DNA of 41,555 nucleotides from Nocardiopsis sp. CC223A (GTDB lineage Bacteria; Actinomycetota; Actinomycetes; Streptosporangiales; Streptosporangiaceae). This document shows, in pieces, positions 24,463 through 33,462 of the stretch. Under the pieces are notes generated by a model, which had not been told where the DNA came from, did not search any database, and saw nothing but the letters and a program-made list of their open reading frames with translations. A program made the position numbers and the translations under genes. The stretch covers positions 1-41,555 of the forward strand of contig NZ_JASFDV010000066.1 of assembly GCF_030766825.1 (NCBI RefSeq), in the 5' to 3' direction. Positions within the stretch are counted from its first letter, which is position 1, and each line of letters begins with the position of its first letter.

Positions 24463-25490
24463 GGATTCTGTTCCTCCGGGGAGTGGACGTGATCGGGCGA
24501 TTTCTCTCGAATCCCGGCACCGAAGTTCGCCATGTCGCGTATGTCCCGCGTGAGGTCCGCGTTCCTCAGGGCGGACCGCAGGTTCTCCTCGGTGCTCTCG
24601 GTCCCCTGGACGGCGGCGACGAAATGCTCCAACGCACGCAGGAACTGGTCGTCCGAGGCGAGAGTCAACTCCTGGAAATGGTCCTGCCGGGCTACCTCGA
24701 GCCGTGGCCGCCACTCGGGGGGTGCCGTGTAGGCGCGGTCGAGGGTGAGCCGACCTTCGGAGCCCCACAAGGAGTACGCGCACCGGTATCCGAAGCCGAA
24801 TCCGAAGGTCAGTTCCGCGGTGGCCTCGCCAGCCGACAGGAGAACGTGTCCGGCGACATCGACGTCCGAGTCCCGGTCTTCACGAAGAACAGCCCCCCGC
24901 ACCCGGATCTCCTCACCCAGATACATGCTCGCGGTCTCAAGGAGGTAGACACCGAGGTCGAGAAGCGCTCCGCCGCCCAGTTCCCGGCTCAAACGGACAT
25001 CGTCGGGGGAGCGTGGCGGTATACCGAACGCGGCACTGAGGGAGCGGAGCTCCCCGATGTCCCCCCGGGAGAGGAGTTTCGCCACCTCTTGGTGCTGCGA
25101 GTGATGCCGGAACATCAGGTTCTCCATGAGCACGACGTCGTGGCGTCTGGCCAATTCGACGAGGTCCCGAACATCTGCCGGCTCGGAGGCCAACGGCTTC
25201 TCCACGAGGACGTGCTTGCCCGCCCTGATGCAATGGGCGGCCCACTCGGCGTGCAGACCGGTGGGGGTCGTGACATAGACGGCGTCCACATCAGGACGGT
25301 GGAGGAGGGCCGCGTAGCCCTCGACCGCCGTGCCACCGAATCTCCGCGTCAGTTCCTCCGCCTTGGCGGCGTCGCGGCTCGCGACCGAACTGATCTCGGC
25401 CGACGGATGAAGCATCATAGCTGGGAGGGTTCTTCTCTGGGCGATGGATCCGCATCCCATCACCCCGAATCGAACCGGAGTCGACCCCAC
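24459..25490 (-). CDS. NDP-hexose 3-ketoreductase (Gfo/Idh/MocA family)
   Basis: A 343-aa oxidoreductase. FGVMGCGSIAQRRTLPAM is the nucleotide-binding motif, VEKPLA the family signature with the catalytic Lys, and GGGALLDLGVYLLETA the substrate-side segment. KijD10, JadP and TylC1 of this family reduce C3 of the diketo product made by 2,3-dehydratases; the matching 2,3-dehydratase is at 15442. The start is GTG 25490, with GGAGGTGA upstream, next to the rmlB stop. It is co-transcribed with rmlA and rmlB. Confidence 0.85.
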   Translation of the reverse strand: MGSTPVRFGVMGCGSIAQRRTLPAMMLHPSAEISSVASRDAAKAEELTRRFGGTAVEGYAALLHRPDVDAVYVTTPTGLHAEWAAHCIRAGKHVLVEKPLASEPADVRDLVELARRHDVVLMENLMFRHHSQHQEVAKLLSRGDIGELRSLSAAFGIPPRSPDDVRLSRELGGGALLDLGVYLLETASMYLGEEIRVRGAVLREDRDSDVDVAGHVLLSAGEATAELTFGFGFGYRCAYSLWGSEGRLTLDRAYTAPPEWRPRLEVARQDHFQELTLASDDQFLRALEHFVAAVQGTESTEENLRSALRNADLTRDIRDMANFGAGIREKSPDHVHSPEEQNP

Positions 25491-25495
25491 GGAAT

Positions 25496-26476
25496 CTATT
25501 CACCTCCTTGGGGTTCGAGTTTTCTCGGACCCCACCAGTCCGGATTCTCCCGATACCAGCGAACGGTGTCTGCGAGGCCCTTGTCGAAATCGACCTCCGG
25601 TGTGTATCCGAGCGATCGAATACGCGAGTCGTCCAGGGCGTACCGGAAATCATGGCCTTGCCTGTCGGCGACGAACTCGACACGGTCCCAGGTGGCGCCG
25701 AGAAGTTCGAGGAGACGATCAACGATCTCGGTGTTCGACAGTTCTACAGAGCCGGAGATGTTGTAGACGGCGCCGGGTTCCCCAGCGAGGGCTACAAGTC
25801 GAATGCCCGCACAGTGGTCGGCGGTGTGCACCCACTCGCGGACGTTCTTTCCGTCTCCGTAGAGCGGAACCCTCTTCCCCTCCAGAAGATGCGTGATGAA
25901 GAGGGGGACGAGCTTCTCAGGGTACTGAAAGGGTCCGTAGTTGTTGCCGCAGCGCGTGATGCTGACCGGGAGGCCGTGGGTTCTGGCGTACGCCAGGGCG
26001 ATCAAGTCCCCGCTGGCCTTGGCGGCCGCATAGGGAGAGTTCGGACTGATCGACTGGTCCTCCGTCCAGCGGCCCCTCTCGATCGACCCGTAGACTTCGT
26101 CCGTTGAGACCTGTACGATCCTGGGCACACTGGTGTTGAGGCACGCCCGCATCAGGGCCTGAGTGCCCAGGGCGTTCGTCCTCATGAAAGCGTGGGAGTC
26201 GGTGATCGACCGGTCGACATGTGTCTCCGCCGCGAAGTTCACGACCAGGTCGGACCCGGCGAGGACGTCGGTGAGGGATGCCTGGTCACACACGTCGCCC
26301 TCGACCACCCTGCATCGCTGGAGCGCCTCGCCCAGGTTGGCCCGGCTCCCGGCGTAGGTGAACCTGTCGTAGACGGTGACGTCCGCGTGCTCGAAGCCGG
26401 GACGTTCTCCGAGGACGATGTCACGGACGAACTGCGAGCCTATGAAACCGGCTCCACCGATCACGACGATTTTCAT
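25496..26476 (-). CDS. rmlB: dTDP-glucose 4,6-dehydratase RmlB
   Basis: A 326-aa extended SDR. GGAGFIGSQFVRDI binds NAD, STDEVYGSIERG holds the catalytic Thr-Asp-Glu, YAAAKASGDLIALAY the Tyr and Lys, and RCGNNYGPFQYPEKLVPLF is the usual substrate loop. It makes dTDP-4-keto-6-deoxyglucose, the common precursor of deoxysugars. It overlaps rmlA (ATGA), so the two are translationally coupled. Confidence 0.92.
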   Translation of the reverse strand: MKIVVIGGAGFIGSQFVRDIVLGERPGFEHADVTVYDRFTYAGSRANLGEALQRCRVVEGDVCDQASLTDVLAGSDLVVNFAAETHVDRSITDSHAFMRTNALGTQALMRACLNTSVPRIVQVSTDEVYGSIERGRWTEDQSISPNSPYAAAKASGDLIALAYARTHGLPVSITRCGNNYGPFQYPEKLVPLFITHLLEGKRVPLYGDGKNVREWVHTADHCAGIRLVALAGEPGAVYNISGSVELSNTEIVDRLLELLGATWDRVEFVADRQGHDFRYALDDSRIRSLGYTPEVDFDKGLADTVRWYRENPDWWGPRKLEPQGGE

Positions 26477-27540
26477 ACGTGCAGCTCGATTTCACTGTGG
26501 TCCCCAAGAATGAATCGGTGTTCCCGGGGATGTCCGGACGTGGGAGAGATGTTGGTGTGCTGCCCGATCATGGATGCGCCTATACGCTTGATTCCGAAAA
26601 TGGAGGCATTCGACAAGACGATTGAGTGTTCGATCTCGGTCTCTTCGATGGAGCACTCGTCCGCGATGGAGGTGTAGGGTCCGACGTAGGAGTCGGTAAT
26701 CACGCACCCCTTCCCAATGACGACGGGTCCGACGATTCGGGAGTCGCGTATGTGGCTGCCCTCTCCAATTTGAACCTGACCTACGAGTTCGCTTTCCTCG
26801 TCAACGTGTCCCTGGTTGCTCGACTTGACGCTCTCCAGGACGAGGCGATTCACCTCGATCATGTCCTGGGCGTTCCCCGTGTCCTTCCAATAGCCGTCGA
26901 CGACGGTGGTCCCGATCACCATTTCCTGATCGATCATCCACTGGATGGCATCGGTGATCTCGAGTTCGCCCCTCGCACTTGCCTTGATCTCGGAGACCGC
27001 GCGGTGGATGTCAGCCGAGAAGAGGTAGATGCCGACGATCGCGAGGTCGCTCCGAGGGTGCTCTGGCTTCTCCTCCAGGCTGATGATCCTCCCGTTCTCT
27101 CCGATCTCCGCCACCCCGAACTGCTCCGGATTCCGAACCCGGGTGATGAGTAGCCGCGAAGACTGGGGGCGGAGCTCGAAACTCTGGACCTGCTCCCGCA
27201 CGCCTCCGATGAGAAAGTTGTCGCCCAGAAACATGAGGAACGGTTCGTCGGCGAGAAACTCCCGCGCCACGATCACGGCGTGCGCCAGCCCGAGCGGTTC
27301 GGCCTGCAGAAGGTAAGTGATGGAAAGGCCGAACCCGCTCCCGTCGCCCACTGCCGCCTTGATCTGGTCGGCCTGTTCTCCTACGACGAGGCCGACCTCG
27401 GTGATTCCTGCCTCACGGATGGACTCCAGGGCGTAGAAGAGGACGGGCTTGTTTCCGACCGGAACCAGCTGCTTGGCCGAAGTGTGGGTGATCGGGCGCA
27501 ACCTCGTCCCGGAACCCCCAGCCAGGACCAGTGCTTTCAT
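26473..27540 (-). CDS. rmlA: Glucose-1-phosphate thymidylyltransferase RmlA
   Basis: A 355-aa nucleotidyltransferase of the long actinomycete type (StrD-like). LVLAGGSGTRLRPIT is the pyrophosphorylase signature, and FLMFLGDNFLI holds the metal-binding Asp. The C-terminal 100 residues form a left-handed beta-helix (VQIGEGSHIRDSRIVGPVVI, EIEHSIVLSNASI). It activates glucose-1-phosphate with dTTP as the first sugar step. It is 14 nt downstream of the ABC permease on the same strand. Confidence 0.92.
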   Translation of the reverse strand: MKALVLAGGSGTRLRPITHTSAKQLVPVGNKPVLFYALESIREAGITEVGLVVGEQADQIKAAVGDGSGFGLSITYLLQAEPLGLAHAVIVAREFLADEPFLMFLGDNFLIGGVREQVQSFELRPQSSRLLITRVRNPEQFGVAEIGENGRIISLEEKPEHPRSDLAIVGIYLFSADIHRAVSEIKASARGELEITDAIQWMIDQEMVIGTTVVDGYWKDTGNAQDMIEVNRLVLESVKSSNQGHVDEESELVGQVQIGEGSHIRDSRIVGPVVIGKGCVITDSYVGPYTSIADECSIEETEIEHSIVLSNASIFGIKRIGASMIGQHTNISPTSGHPREHRFILGDHSEIELHV

Positions 27541-27554
27541 GAATCATCACTCCT

Positions 27555-28763
27555 TTATTCCTTGTCCCGGGAGAGCGCGTCTCGGATTTTCATGATTCCG
27601 CCGACCCGCATCATGCTTCCCTTGTAGATCCGTCCACCGAAACTGATCATCAGGACGGTGCCGACCGCCAGGAGCAGGAAGGAGATCGAGTACTCCCACC
27701 AGGAGATGTCGACCACCGCTGATCGGATTGGCATCGCCGCGGGTGAGAACGGCGGAATAATGGAGAGGAAACGTGTGAACTCTCCCTCGGGGGAGCTCGC
27801 GGCGGGGAGGAGGGAGGAGACGCTGATGGCCAGGATCATGATCGCCGGTGTCTGGACACTCTGGAGATCCTCCTGCCGAGCGGCCAGGGACCCGGCGATG
27901 GCGAACAGCGCGGAGAAGAACACGTATCCGCAGACGAACCAGATCGTGATGTTGAGGACGAGGGCCAGCATGTCCGTCAGGCCCAGGTCTGTTCCCGACG
28001 TGAGCAGCCCGGAGTAGAGGGCGACACCGCCGCTGGCCAGAAGGATGAGGAGTATCTGGCTGAGACCGACCAGGCCGAGACCTACCAGCTTTCCGGCCAG
28101 CAGTTGCCAGGCCTTCACCTTGGTGAGAAGCAGTTCGAAGACACGGCTGGCCTTCTCCTCCACCACACCCTGGCTGATGTACTGACCCATCAGGGCCAAC
28201 AAACCGTAGAGGATCGCTGTGCCGAACATTGTGTAGACCAGCATGCTGTGAGTGGTCGAGTCCATGCCGCTCAGGTCGCTCCGCTCGGGCTGGGGCGGGC
28301 CTTGGGCGATGATCATGGCCTGCTCGTCGCTGAGCTCGGCGCTTGCGAGGAGATCGATTGAGGCGGCGGCTTGGTAGCCGGATTCCAGGAGCGCTTGGAG
28401 TTCGGGCGTGGAGTTGTCTCCGGTGATGATCATGTCGCCGAAGATCGCGATGTCCACCCGCTCGGACCGGATGGCCTCCTCAACGGCGTCGAGGGTCGTG
28501 AACTTCTCTGTTTGTAGGACGAAGTCCAGGGTTTCCGCCTGTTGCTCGACCGCGGTACGGACCGCTGCGTCCGATGCGTCGAATCCCACCGTGTACTCAG
28601 TGTCTCGATCCAGAGCGAACGAGGTGATTAGGATCATCGCCGAGATCAGAAAGACAATGAGCCCCGTGGAGGCGATGAAATTTCTGTCCTTAAATTTCTC
28701 TCGGATTTCTCGTTCGGCGATTATCCAAACAGTTCGGATGTTCTCCCCCGCGGGTGAGGGCAT
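27555..28763 (-). CDS. ABC-2 type transporter permease (NatB-like)
   Basis: A 402-aa permease. An N-terminal helix (IASTGLIVFLISAMILITSFAL, about 29-50) is followed by a large extracytoplasmic domain and a C-terminal bundle of five or so helices (MLVYTMFGTAILYGLLALMG, ILLILLASGGVALYS, TIWFVCGYVFFSALFAIAGSLA, ISFLLLAVGTVLMISFGG). This is the layout of NatB/CcmB-type ABC-2 permeases. With the ATPase upstream it should export the lanthidin or remove it from the membrane as immunity. There is no peptidase domain. Confidence 0.85.
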   Translation of the reverse strand: MPSPAGENIRTVWIIAEREIREKFKDRNFIASTGLIVFLISAMILITSFALDRDTEYTVGFDASDAAVRTAVEQQAETLDFVLQTEKFTTLDAVEEAIRSERVDIAIFGDMIITGDNSTPELQALLESGYQAAASIDLLASAELSDEQAMIIAQGPPQPERSDLSGMDSTTHSMLVYTMFGTAILYGLLALMGQYISQGVVEEKASRVFELLLTKVKAWQLLAGKLVGLGLVGLSQILLILLASGGVALYSGLLTSGTDLGLTDMLALVLNITIWFVCGYVFFSALFAIAGSLAARQEDLQSVQTPAIMILAISVSSLLPAASSPEGEFTRFLSIIPPFSPAAMPIRSAVVDISWWEYSISFLLLAVGTVLMISFGGRIYKGSMMRVGGIMKIRDALSRDKE

Positions 28764-28806
28764 GTTTCCCAGCCTCCAAATTTCTTCTGGCAGTTCTCGG
28801 GGATTC

Positions 28807-29700
28807 TTACGATTCGACCCCGGCTAGATCAAGGAAGACCTCCGACAGATTCTGGTGATTCCAGGAGAAGTGCTCGACTGTGCCCCTCTCCATGAGGTTC
28901 TTCAGAAGCTCCTCGGGCGGTATTCCCTCATCCACGTGCAGAGAGGAAATCTCCCCCCTCTCAACCAGGCGCGTCCCCGGCAGGTCCACGTGCCAGCTGT
29001 CGGACGCACCGCTGAGCTTGACCTTGGCGATCCTCTTGATGCTTTGCTTCTTGATCTCAGACACCGGACCTTCAGCGACCAGTCGACCATCCTTGAGTAC
29101 GCCGACTGAGTCGCACAGGTTCTCGACGAGCTCGAGTTGGTGACTGGAGAGCACGATGGAGACGCCCTTTCTCGCCTGCTCGACCAGGAGCTCGGAGAGT
29201 GCGTTGACCGCGACGGGATCCAGGCCGGAGAATGGCTCGTCCAGGACAAGGAGGTCCGGTTCGTGGAGGAGTGTGGAGGCCAGTTGTACCCGTTGCTGGT
29301 TGCCCAGAGAGAGGTTCTCGAGGGAGTCGTTAGGGTTGAGTTTCACCGCCAACCTCTCCAACCAGTACTCGGCCCTCTCCTCGGCCTCTCTCCGGTTGAC
29401 ACCGCTGAGGACGCCGAAGTAGGCCAGCTGGCGCTTCGGCGTCATCTTGGGGTACAGACCCCGTTCCTCCGGCATGTACCCGATGCGACGGAGCTCCTTC
29501 CGTCCGATAGAAGCACCGTTCCACCTGACAGTGCCGCTGTCGGGCTTCAGGATCCCGATCATGATCCGCATGGCGGTTGTTTTTCCCTGGCCGTTCGCGC
29601 CACAGAAGCCAAAGATGCTCCCTTTTTCCACGTTGAGCGAGAGATCGTGAAGCACTTTTTTTGACCCAAATGACTTTGACGCATTGCTGATGGCGAGCAT
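28807..29700 (-). CDS. ABC transporter ATP-binding protein (NatA-like)
   Basis: A 297-aa ATPase with Walker A GANGQGKTTA, the signature LSLGNQQRVQLAS, Walker B LLVLDEPFSGLD and the H-loop SSHQLEL. The C-terminal 80 residues form the extra domain typical of NatA-type proteins. It precedes its permease by 43 nt. I chose ATG 29700, after AAAGG; a longer upstream frame has no supporting site. It drives product export or self-resistance. Confidence 0.9.
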   Translation of the reverse strand: MLAISNASKSFGSKKVLHDLSLNVEKGSIFGFCGANGQGKTTAMRIMIGILKPDSGTVRWNGASIGRKELRRIGYMPEERGLYPKMTPKRQLAYFGVLSGVNRREAEERAEYWLERLAVKLNPNDSLENLSLGNQQRVQLASTLLHEPDLLVLDEPFSGLDPVAVNALSELLVEQARKGVSIVLSSHQLELVENLCDSVGVLKDGRLVAEGPVSEIKKQSIKRIAKVKLSGASDSWHVDLPGTRLVERGEISSLHVDEGIPPEELLKNLMERGTVEHFSWNHQNLSEVFLDLAGVES

Positions 29701-29747
29701 GGGACCTTTCGAGTTTGAGTCCAATTGCCTTCTGAAGTGTTCTGGCC

Positions 29748-30272
29748 TCAGTTGAAAAATGTGATACTGGTGGCCAGTGCGAGAATGGCACCCAGGAGAA
29801 AGAATGTCCAATTCGAGGTGTTCGCGAAAGCGGAGTCGTGACCGTGTCCGGTGTCGCGTCCGGGCGGCGTCGGTGCGGGAGGGGCGGCCGTCAGGGACGG
29901 TGCGGCGACGTTTCGACTCGGTCGCGACTCGAGCTGCGGGGACACGCTCGGTGACGGGCGGCTGATGGAGGCGGGTCGAGTCGCCTGGAGGGTTCCGGAG
30001 TCGGACTTCAGCGTGCGGTCGAGTTCGCGCCAGTGTCGGATCCACTCTTCGCGGTCACCGCCGCAGGCATCGATGTAGGCGAGTGTGACGTCGAGCGTGG
30101 GACGGCGGCACCCCCGGGCGGCTTCCGAGAGTGTCGCGACCGAATAGTTGGTCTTCTTTGCCAGATCCCTGTAGGTGGGTGAGCCCGACTGCTTCCTCAA
30201 GTCCCTCAGCTTGCTCGCAAAGAGGCCGATCGGGCCGTTTTCTGGATCGATCTTTGTTTCTGGTCTAGCCAT
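29748..30272 (-). CDS. Membrane-anchored XRE-type HTH regulator
   Basis: A 174-aa protein. Residues about 15-70 form a helix-turn-helix (FASKLRDLRKQSGSPTYRDLAKK, then TNYSVATLSEAARGCRRPTL), residues 85-150 are Ser/Pro/Arg-rich linker, and the C-terminus is one membrane helix (WTFFLLGAILALATSITFF). It probably senses the envelope or the product and controls the transporter operon that starts 47 nt downstream. No ribosome-binding site is visible, and AT-rich DNA lies directly upstream, so a leaderless transcript is likely. A perfect palindrome at 30303-30325 is upstream. Confidence 0.7.
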   Translation of the reverse strand: MARPETKIDPENGPIGLFASKLRDLRKQSGSPTYRDLAKKTNYSVATLSEAARGCRRPTLDVTLAYIDACGGDREEWIRHWRELDRTLKSDSGTLQATRPASISRPSPSVSPQLESRPSRNVAAPSLTAAPPAPTPPGRDTGHGHDSAFANTSNWTFFLLGAILALATSITFFN

Positions 30273-30302
30273 ACTATAAACCTATTATTCTCGCCTTCGC
30301 CC

Positions 30303-30325
30303 TTCTCGGAGTCGGACTCCGAGAA
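30303..30325. promoter_or_regulatory. Perfect palindrome upstream of the HTH regulator
   Basis: TTCTCGGAGTC (30303-30313) and its complement GACTCCGAGAA (30315-30325) are separated by one base. It lies 30 bp before the HTH gene start and after the SARP remnant. It could be the operator of the HTH protein or a factor-independent terminator without a T-run. Confidence 0.5.
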
Positions 30326-30525
30326 AGGAGTGGGGGCGCTTGGGGGGGTTTATAAAATGTTTATAATTCAGGCCATCAGATGGTGGATCGGATTCTCCAT
30401 ATCCCATTTCAGTTTGGCTCTGTGGGGTTCCGGAGTCGCGTGTTTCTTTCCGCTGGTCATGTGACTTGAGGCTGTCCTTGTTTGTTCCTGTTGGCCGAAT
30501 ATGGTCATCGGTCGTTCGTGAATTA

Positions 30526-31453
30526 GAGAGTGTTTGAGGAGAGGTGACGGTCCGGACACTTCGCTCACACGACTGCCGTCAGGCCGCGAGCATGGCCGCC
30601 ATGCTGCGACGTCCGACCTACTCCTCTGACCTGACCGATGACCAGTGGGCTCTGGTCGAGCCCCTGCTCCCGCCGACCAACACCGGCGGCCGACCCGAAA
30701 AGCACCTCCACCGCGACATGGTGGACGCGATCCTGTACGTGGTGCGCACCGGCTGCTCCTGGCGGCACCTGCCCGTGGATTTCCCACCCTGGCAGACCTG
30801 GTACTTCGCCCGCTGGGAGGAAGCCAAGGTCACCGAGCAGGCCATGGCCGCCTTGCGCCGCCGACTCCGCAAGGCTCAAGTGCGCAGTGGCGCGCCCTCG
30901 GCCGGGACCATCGACTCCCAGAGCCCGAAGGGGGCCGACGCCGTCGGCCAGGACACCCGGGGCTATGACGCGGGCAAGAAGGTCAACGGCCGCAAGAGGT
31001 TCATCGTCACCGACACCCTGGGGCTGTTGCTGGTGGTGTGCGTGATGGCCGCCTCGGTCCAGGACCACGACAGGCGAAAACGACCCCGTTGAGCCTGTAC
31101 CTGGCCACTCCGGTGCGGTTCGTGTTCGCTGACGCGGGGTTCGCGGGAAGGCTGGTGGCCTGAGCCGAGAAGTTCGTGGCCGCGACCACGCACATTGCGC
31201 GCAAGGCTCCCGGTCAAGTGGGGTTCGCGGTGATCCCGCGCCGGTGGGTGGTCGAGCGCTCGCTGGCGTGGTTGACCTCCCACCAGCGTCTGGCCAGGGA
31301 CTACGAGCGTGACCCCGCGGTATCCGAGGCCATGGTGCGCTGGGCCGCGATAGGTCAAATGGCCTGCCGCCTGGCACAAGGACGAGATGCTGTCCGCCAG
31401 AGTGCCTGGACGAGCGAAGGCCTCGTCTCCTGACCCTTCTCAGACACGCTCTC
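30526..31453 (+). mobile_element. IS5-family element
   Basis: The left end GAGAGTGTTTGAGGAGAGGT and the right end (minus strand) GAGAGCGTGTCTGAGAAGGG are inverted repeats. The element is 928 bp and encodes one IS5-type transposase that is no longer intact. It lies inside the SARP-like gene. I do not see an obvious target duplication. Confidence 0.75.
30544..31433 (+). pseudogene. IS5-family transposase, frameshifted and with a stop
   Basis: The first frame (30544-31092) has the N-terminal DUF4096-like domain (YSSDLTDDQWALVEPLLPP, ILYVVRTGCSWRHLPVDFPP) and the first catalytic Asp in TIDSQSPKG. After about 31075 the frame changes (ADAGFAG), a TGA interrupts near 31162, and the end WVVERSLAWLTSHQRLARDYE (about 31246-31308) holds the catalytic Glu. 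It cannot be made as one protein without recoding. Confidence 0.8.
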
Positions 31454-31953
31454 AGCTCGGGATGCTTGACGACGCGGTCCACCCGTGTCATCAGATCGGT
31501 ATCGGCCCGCACCGGTACACCTCGGACCAGGGCGTTCTCCAGGGAGGTCCGCGTGGACCAGGCGAAAGGGCTGTCGCTGGAATGCAGGAAGGGCCCTTTG
31601 TAGAGCTCCAGAACACTTTCGATGTCACCGTCGCGTAAGAGGTCGAAGACCTCGGTGATGTCGCAGCACACATTGTCCTGGAGCCTGTAAAATCCGGAAT
31701 CCTGGTCGTAGGACACCGGTAGACCGATCCTGCACGCACGCAGGACCAGGGTCGGCAGGCTCGACGGCGAGGGGTCGTCCTCGAAGAAGTTGCTTATTAG
31801 CCATGACCTGCCAGCGGATCCCCCGTTGAGAGAGACCAGGGCGGCCAACTCCACTGACCGGCGGCTGCGGACTGCCACCCCATCGATGGAACAGCGGCCC
31901 AGGGCCGTGATGCGGATCATCTCCAAGAGAACTCCTTCCGTTGGTGGTGTCAT

Positions 31954-32475
31954 AACGTCGTAGTAACACCGCAGTTCGCAGCGGGTTGCCGATGAGGGCG
32001 AAATGAGTGCTCACTCGGAAAGAACGCGAGGAGATCACGCTCGGTAAGGATCTTGACTGCATCGCCCGTGTCCTGAACCGCCCGCTGATACCTTCCACAC
32101 ATCCATCGCACCTTCTGAGGAGGGTTGGGCAACCTAGGCACAAGTATCCCGGAATATGCTTTCAAACTGCTTACAGCTGACGGGCCTTCCCCCTGGCCAT
32201 GGAAATCTCCGACACTAACCTCGATCTTTCATGACGCCTTGTCGGTCAGACAGAGAGAGCCACTCGGGACTGACCGGATGGCGAAAACCCTGGTACGGGC
32301 ATGGCAACGACCCGATCCGCCCGGGTCAGCGCCTGGGTCCACGGCCCCCGAAAACGGCTCCTCTTCCTCGTTAGTGCAGGTCAAAGCCGGTCAGGTTGGG
32401 GCGGGCAGCGCCCGCACCCGCCCGATGGGCGCGGTCAACAGCCCACCCCAGGCCAGGAACGGTCGAACCGCAGCC
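31954..32475. other. Gap between the SARP-like gene and IS3-b
   Basis: About 520 bp without a supported gene. The first 60 bp probably hold the SARP promoter. A short hairpin, GGGCGGG against CCCGCCC (32399-32423), precedes the IS3 end. No reading frame has a convincing start site. Confidence 0.4.
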
Positions 32476-32561
32476 TGTTTCGTGCCGGGACGGTCCTATA
32501 GATGCAATGCCGTGTAGTTACGAGTTGGGGGCGTTCCCCCATGAGAGTGGACACCTGATGA

Positions 32562-33462
32562 TTAGGCGGCGAGTCCCAGGCTCGCCGTTCTCTGCTCGTA
32601 CACGAGTGGGCTGAGCTGGCCGTTGGCTGAGTGCCGTCTACGGGTGTTGTACCGGTTGATCCAGGAGAACACCGCCAATCGGGCCGCCCTGGCTGTGGCC
32701 CAGCGTTTCAGACCCTTCCTCTGCAGCGTCTCGCGCTTGAGGCTGGCGTTGAAGGACTCCGCGGCGGCGTTGCCGCGCTGGAGCCCACGGCGCCCTCTGG
32801 CGTCGTGCTCCCGCAGGCACCTCGGGGAGCTGTTTTCTTTTGCGCCCCATCGCACACCCTCGTGATCGAGGTGTTGCGACGACCAGTTGAATCCGCCCTG
32901 CACGCCGTGGTCGGAGTGAATCACCGTCCCCGCAGGGGGTTGGCGGTTGTCGATGGCCATCCCGAGCGCGTTCGTGGCCAGGGCCGCGGTGGGTGAGGAG
33001 TCGATCGCCCACCCGACCACGCGCCGTGAGCACACGTCCAGAACGACCGCGCAGTAGACCTTGCCCTCCCGGGTGGGGTGCTCGGTGATGTCGGTGACCC
33101 ACAGCTGGTCCAGGGCCTGACGGGTGAAGTGGCGGTTCACCAGGTCGGCCGAGACCAAGTCCGGCCGTGCCCGCCGCCACTTCGGACGTCCCGTAACCCC
33201 TTTGAGTCCGGCTCGGGACATCAGCATCGCCACCGCCGGCGTGCCAGAGCTGCATCCCGCGGCCGAGGGTGAGCTCGGCGTGCACCCGCCGCACCCCGTA
33301 GATGCCGTTGGAGGCGGCGTGGATCTGGCGGATGGTGTCGGTGAGCAGCACATGCCGGACCGAGCGGGCCGAGGGGCCGCGGTCGCGCCAGGCGTAGAAC
33401 CCCGACTCCGACACCCCCAGCACCCGGACGGCGACCTGGACCGGGTGGCCCTCGGTGGCCAT
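32562..33462 (-). pseudogene. IS3-family OrfB transposase, frameshifted
   Basis: The N-terminal part (MATEGHPVQVAVRVLGVSES, SNGIYGVRRVHAELTLGRGM) is in one frame. From about 33245 (AVAMLMSRAGLKGVTGR) the protein continues in another frame through QLWVTDITEHPTREGKVYCA (first Asp), VIHSDHGVQ (second Asp) and AAAESFNASLKRE (Glu). The stretch between the second Asp and the Glu is also altered in sequence. Not functional. Confidence 0.8.

Larger units (their letters stand above)
30368..31920 (-). pseudogene. SARP/AfsR-type regulator interrupted by an IS5 element
   Basis: The N-terminal part (31454-31920) has an OmpR-type winged helix (MIRITALGRCSIDGVAVRSR, ELAALVSLNG, LPTLVLRACRIGLPV, QDSGFYRLQ) and the start of a BTAD domain (LELYKGPFLHSSDSPF). 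At VVKHPEL it runs into the IS5 end. Beyond the IS the strand continues open; one frame reads IHERPMTIFGQQEQ and stops at 30368. SARP proteins activate antibiotic clusters; loss of this one would silence the cluster unless another activator acts. A start at 31953 is also possible. Confidence 0.65.
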
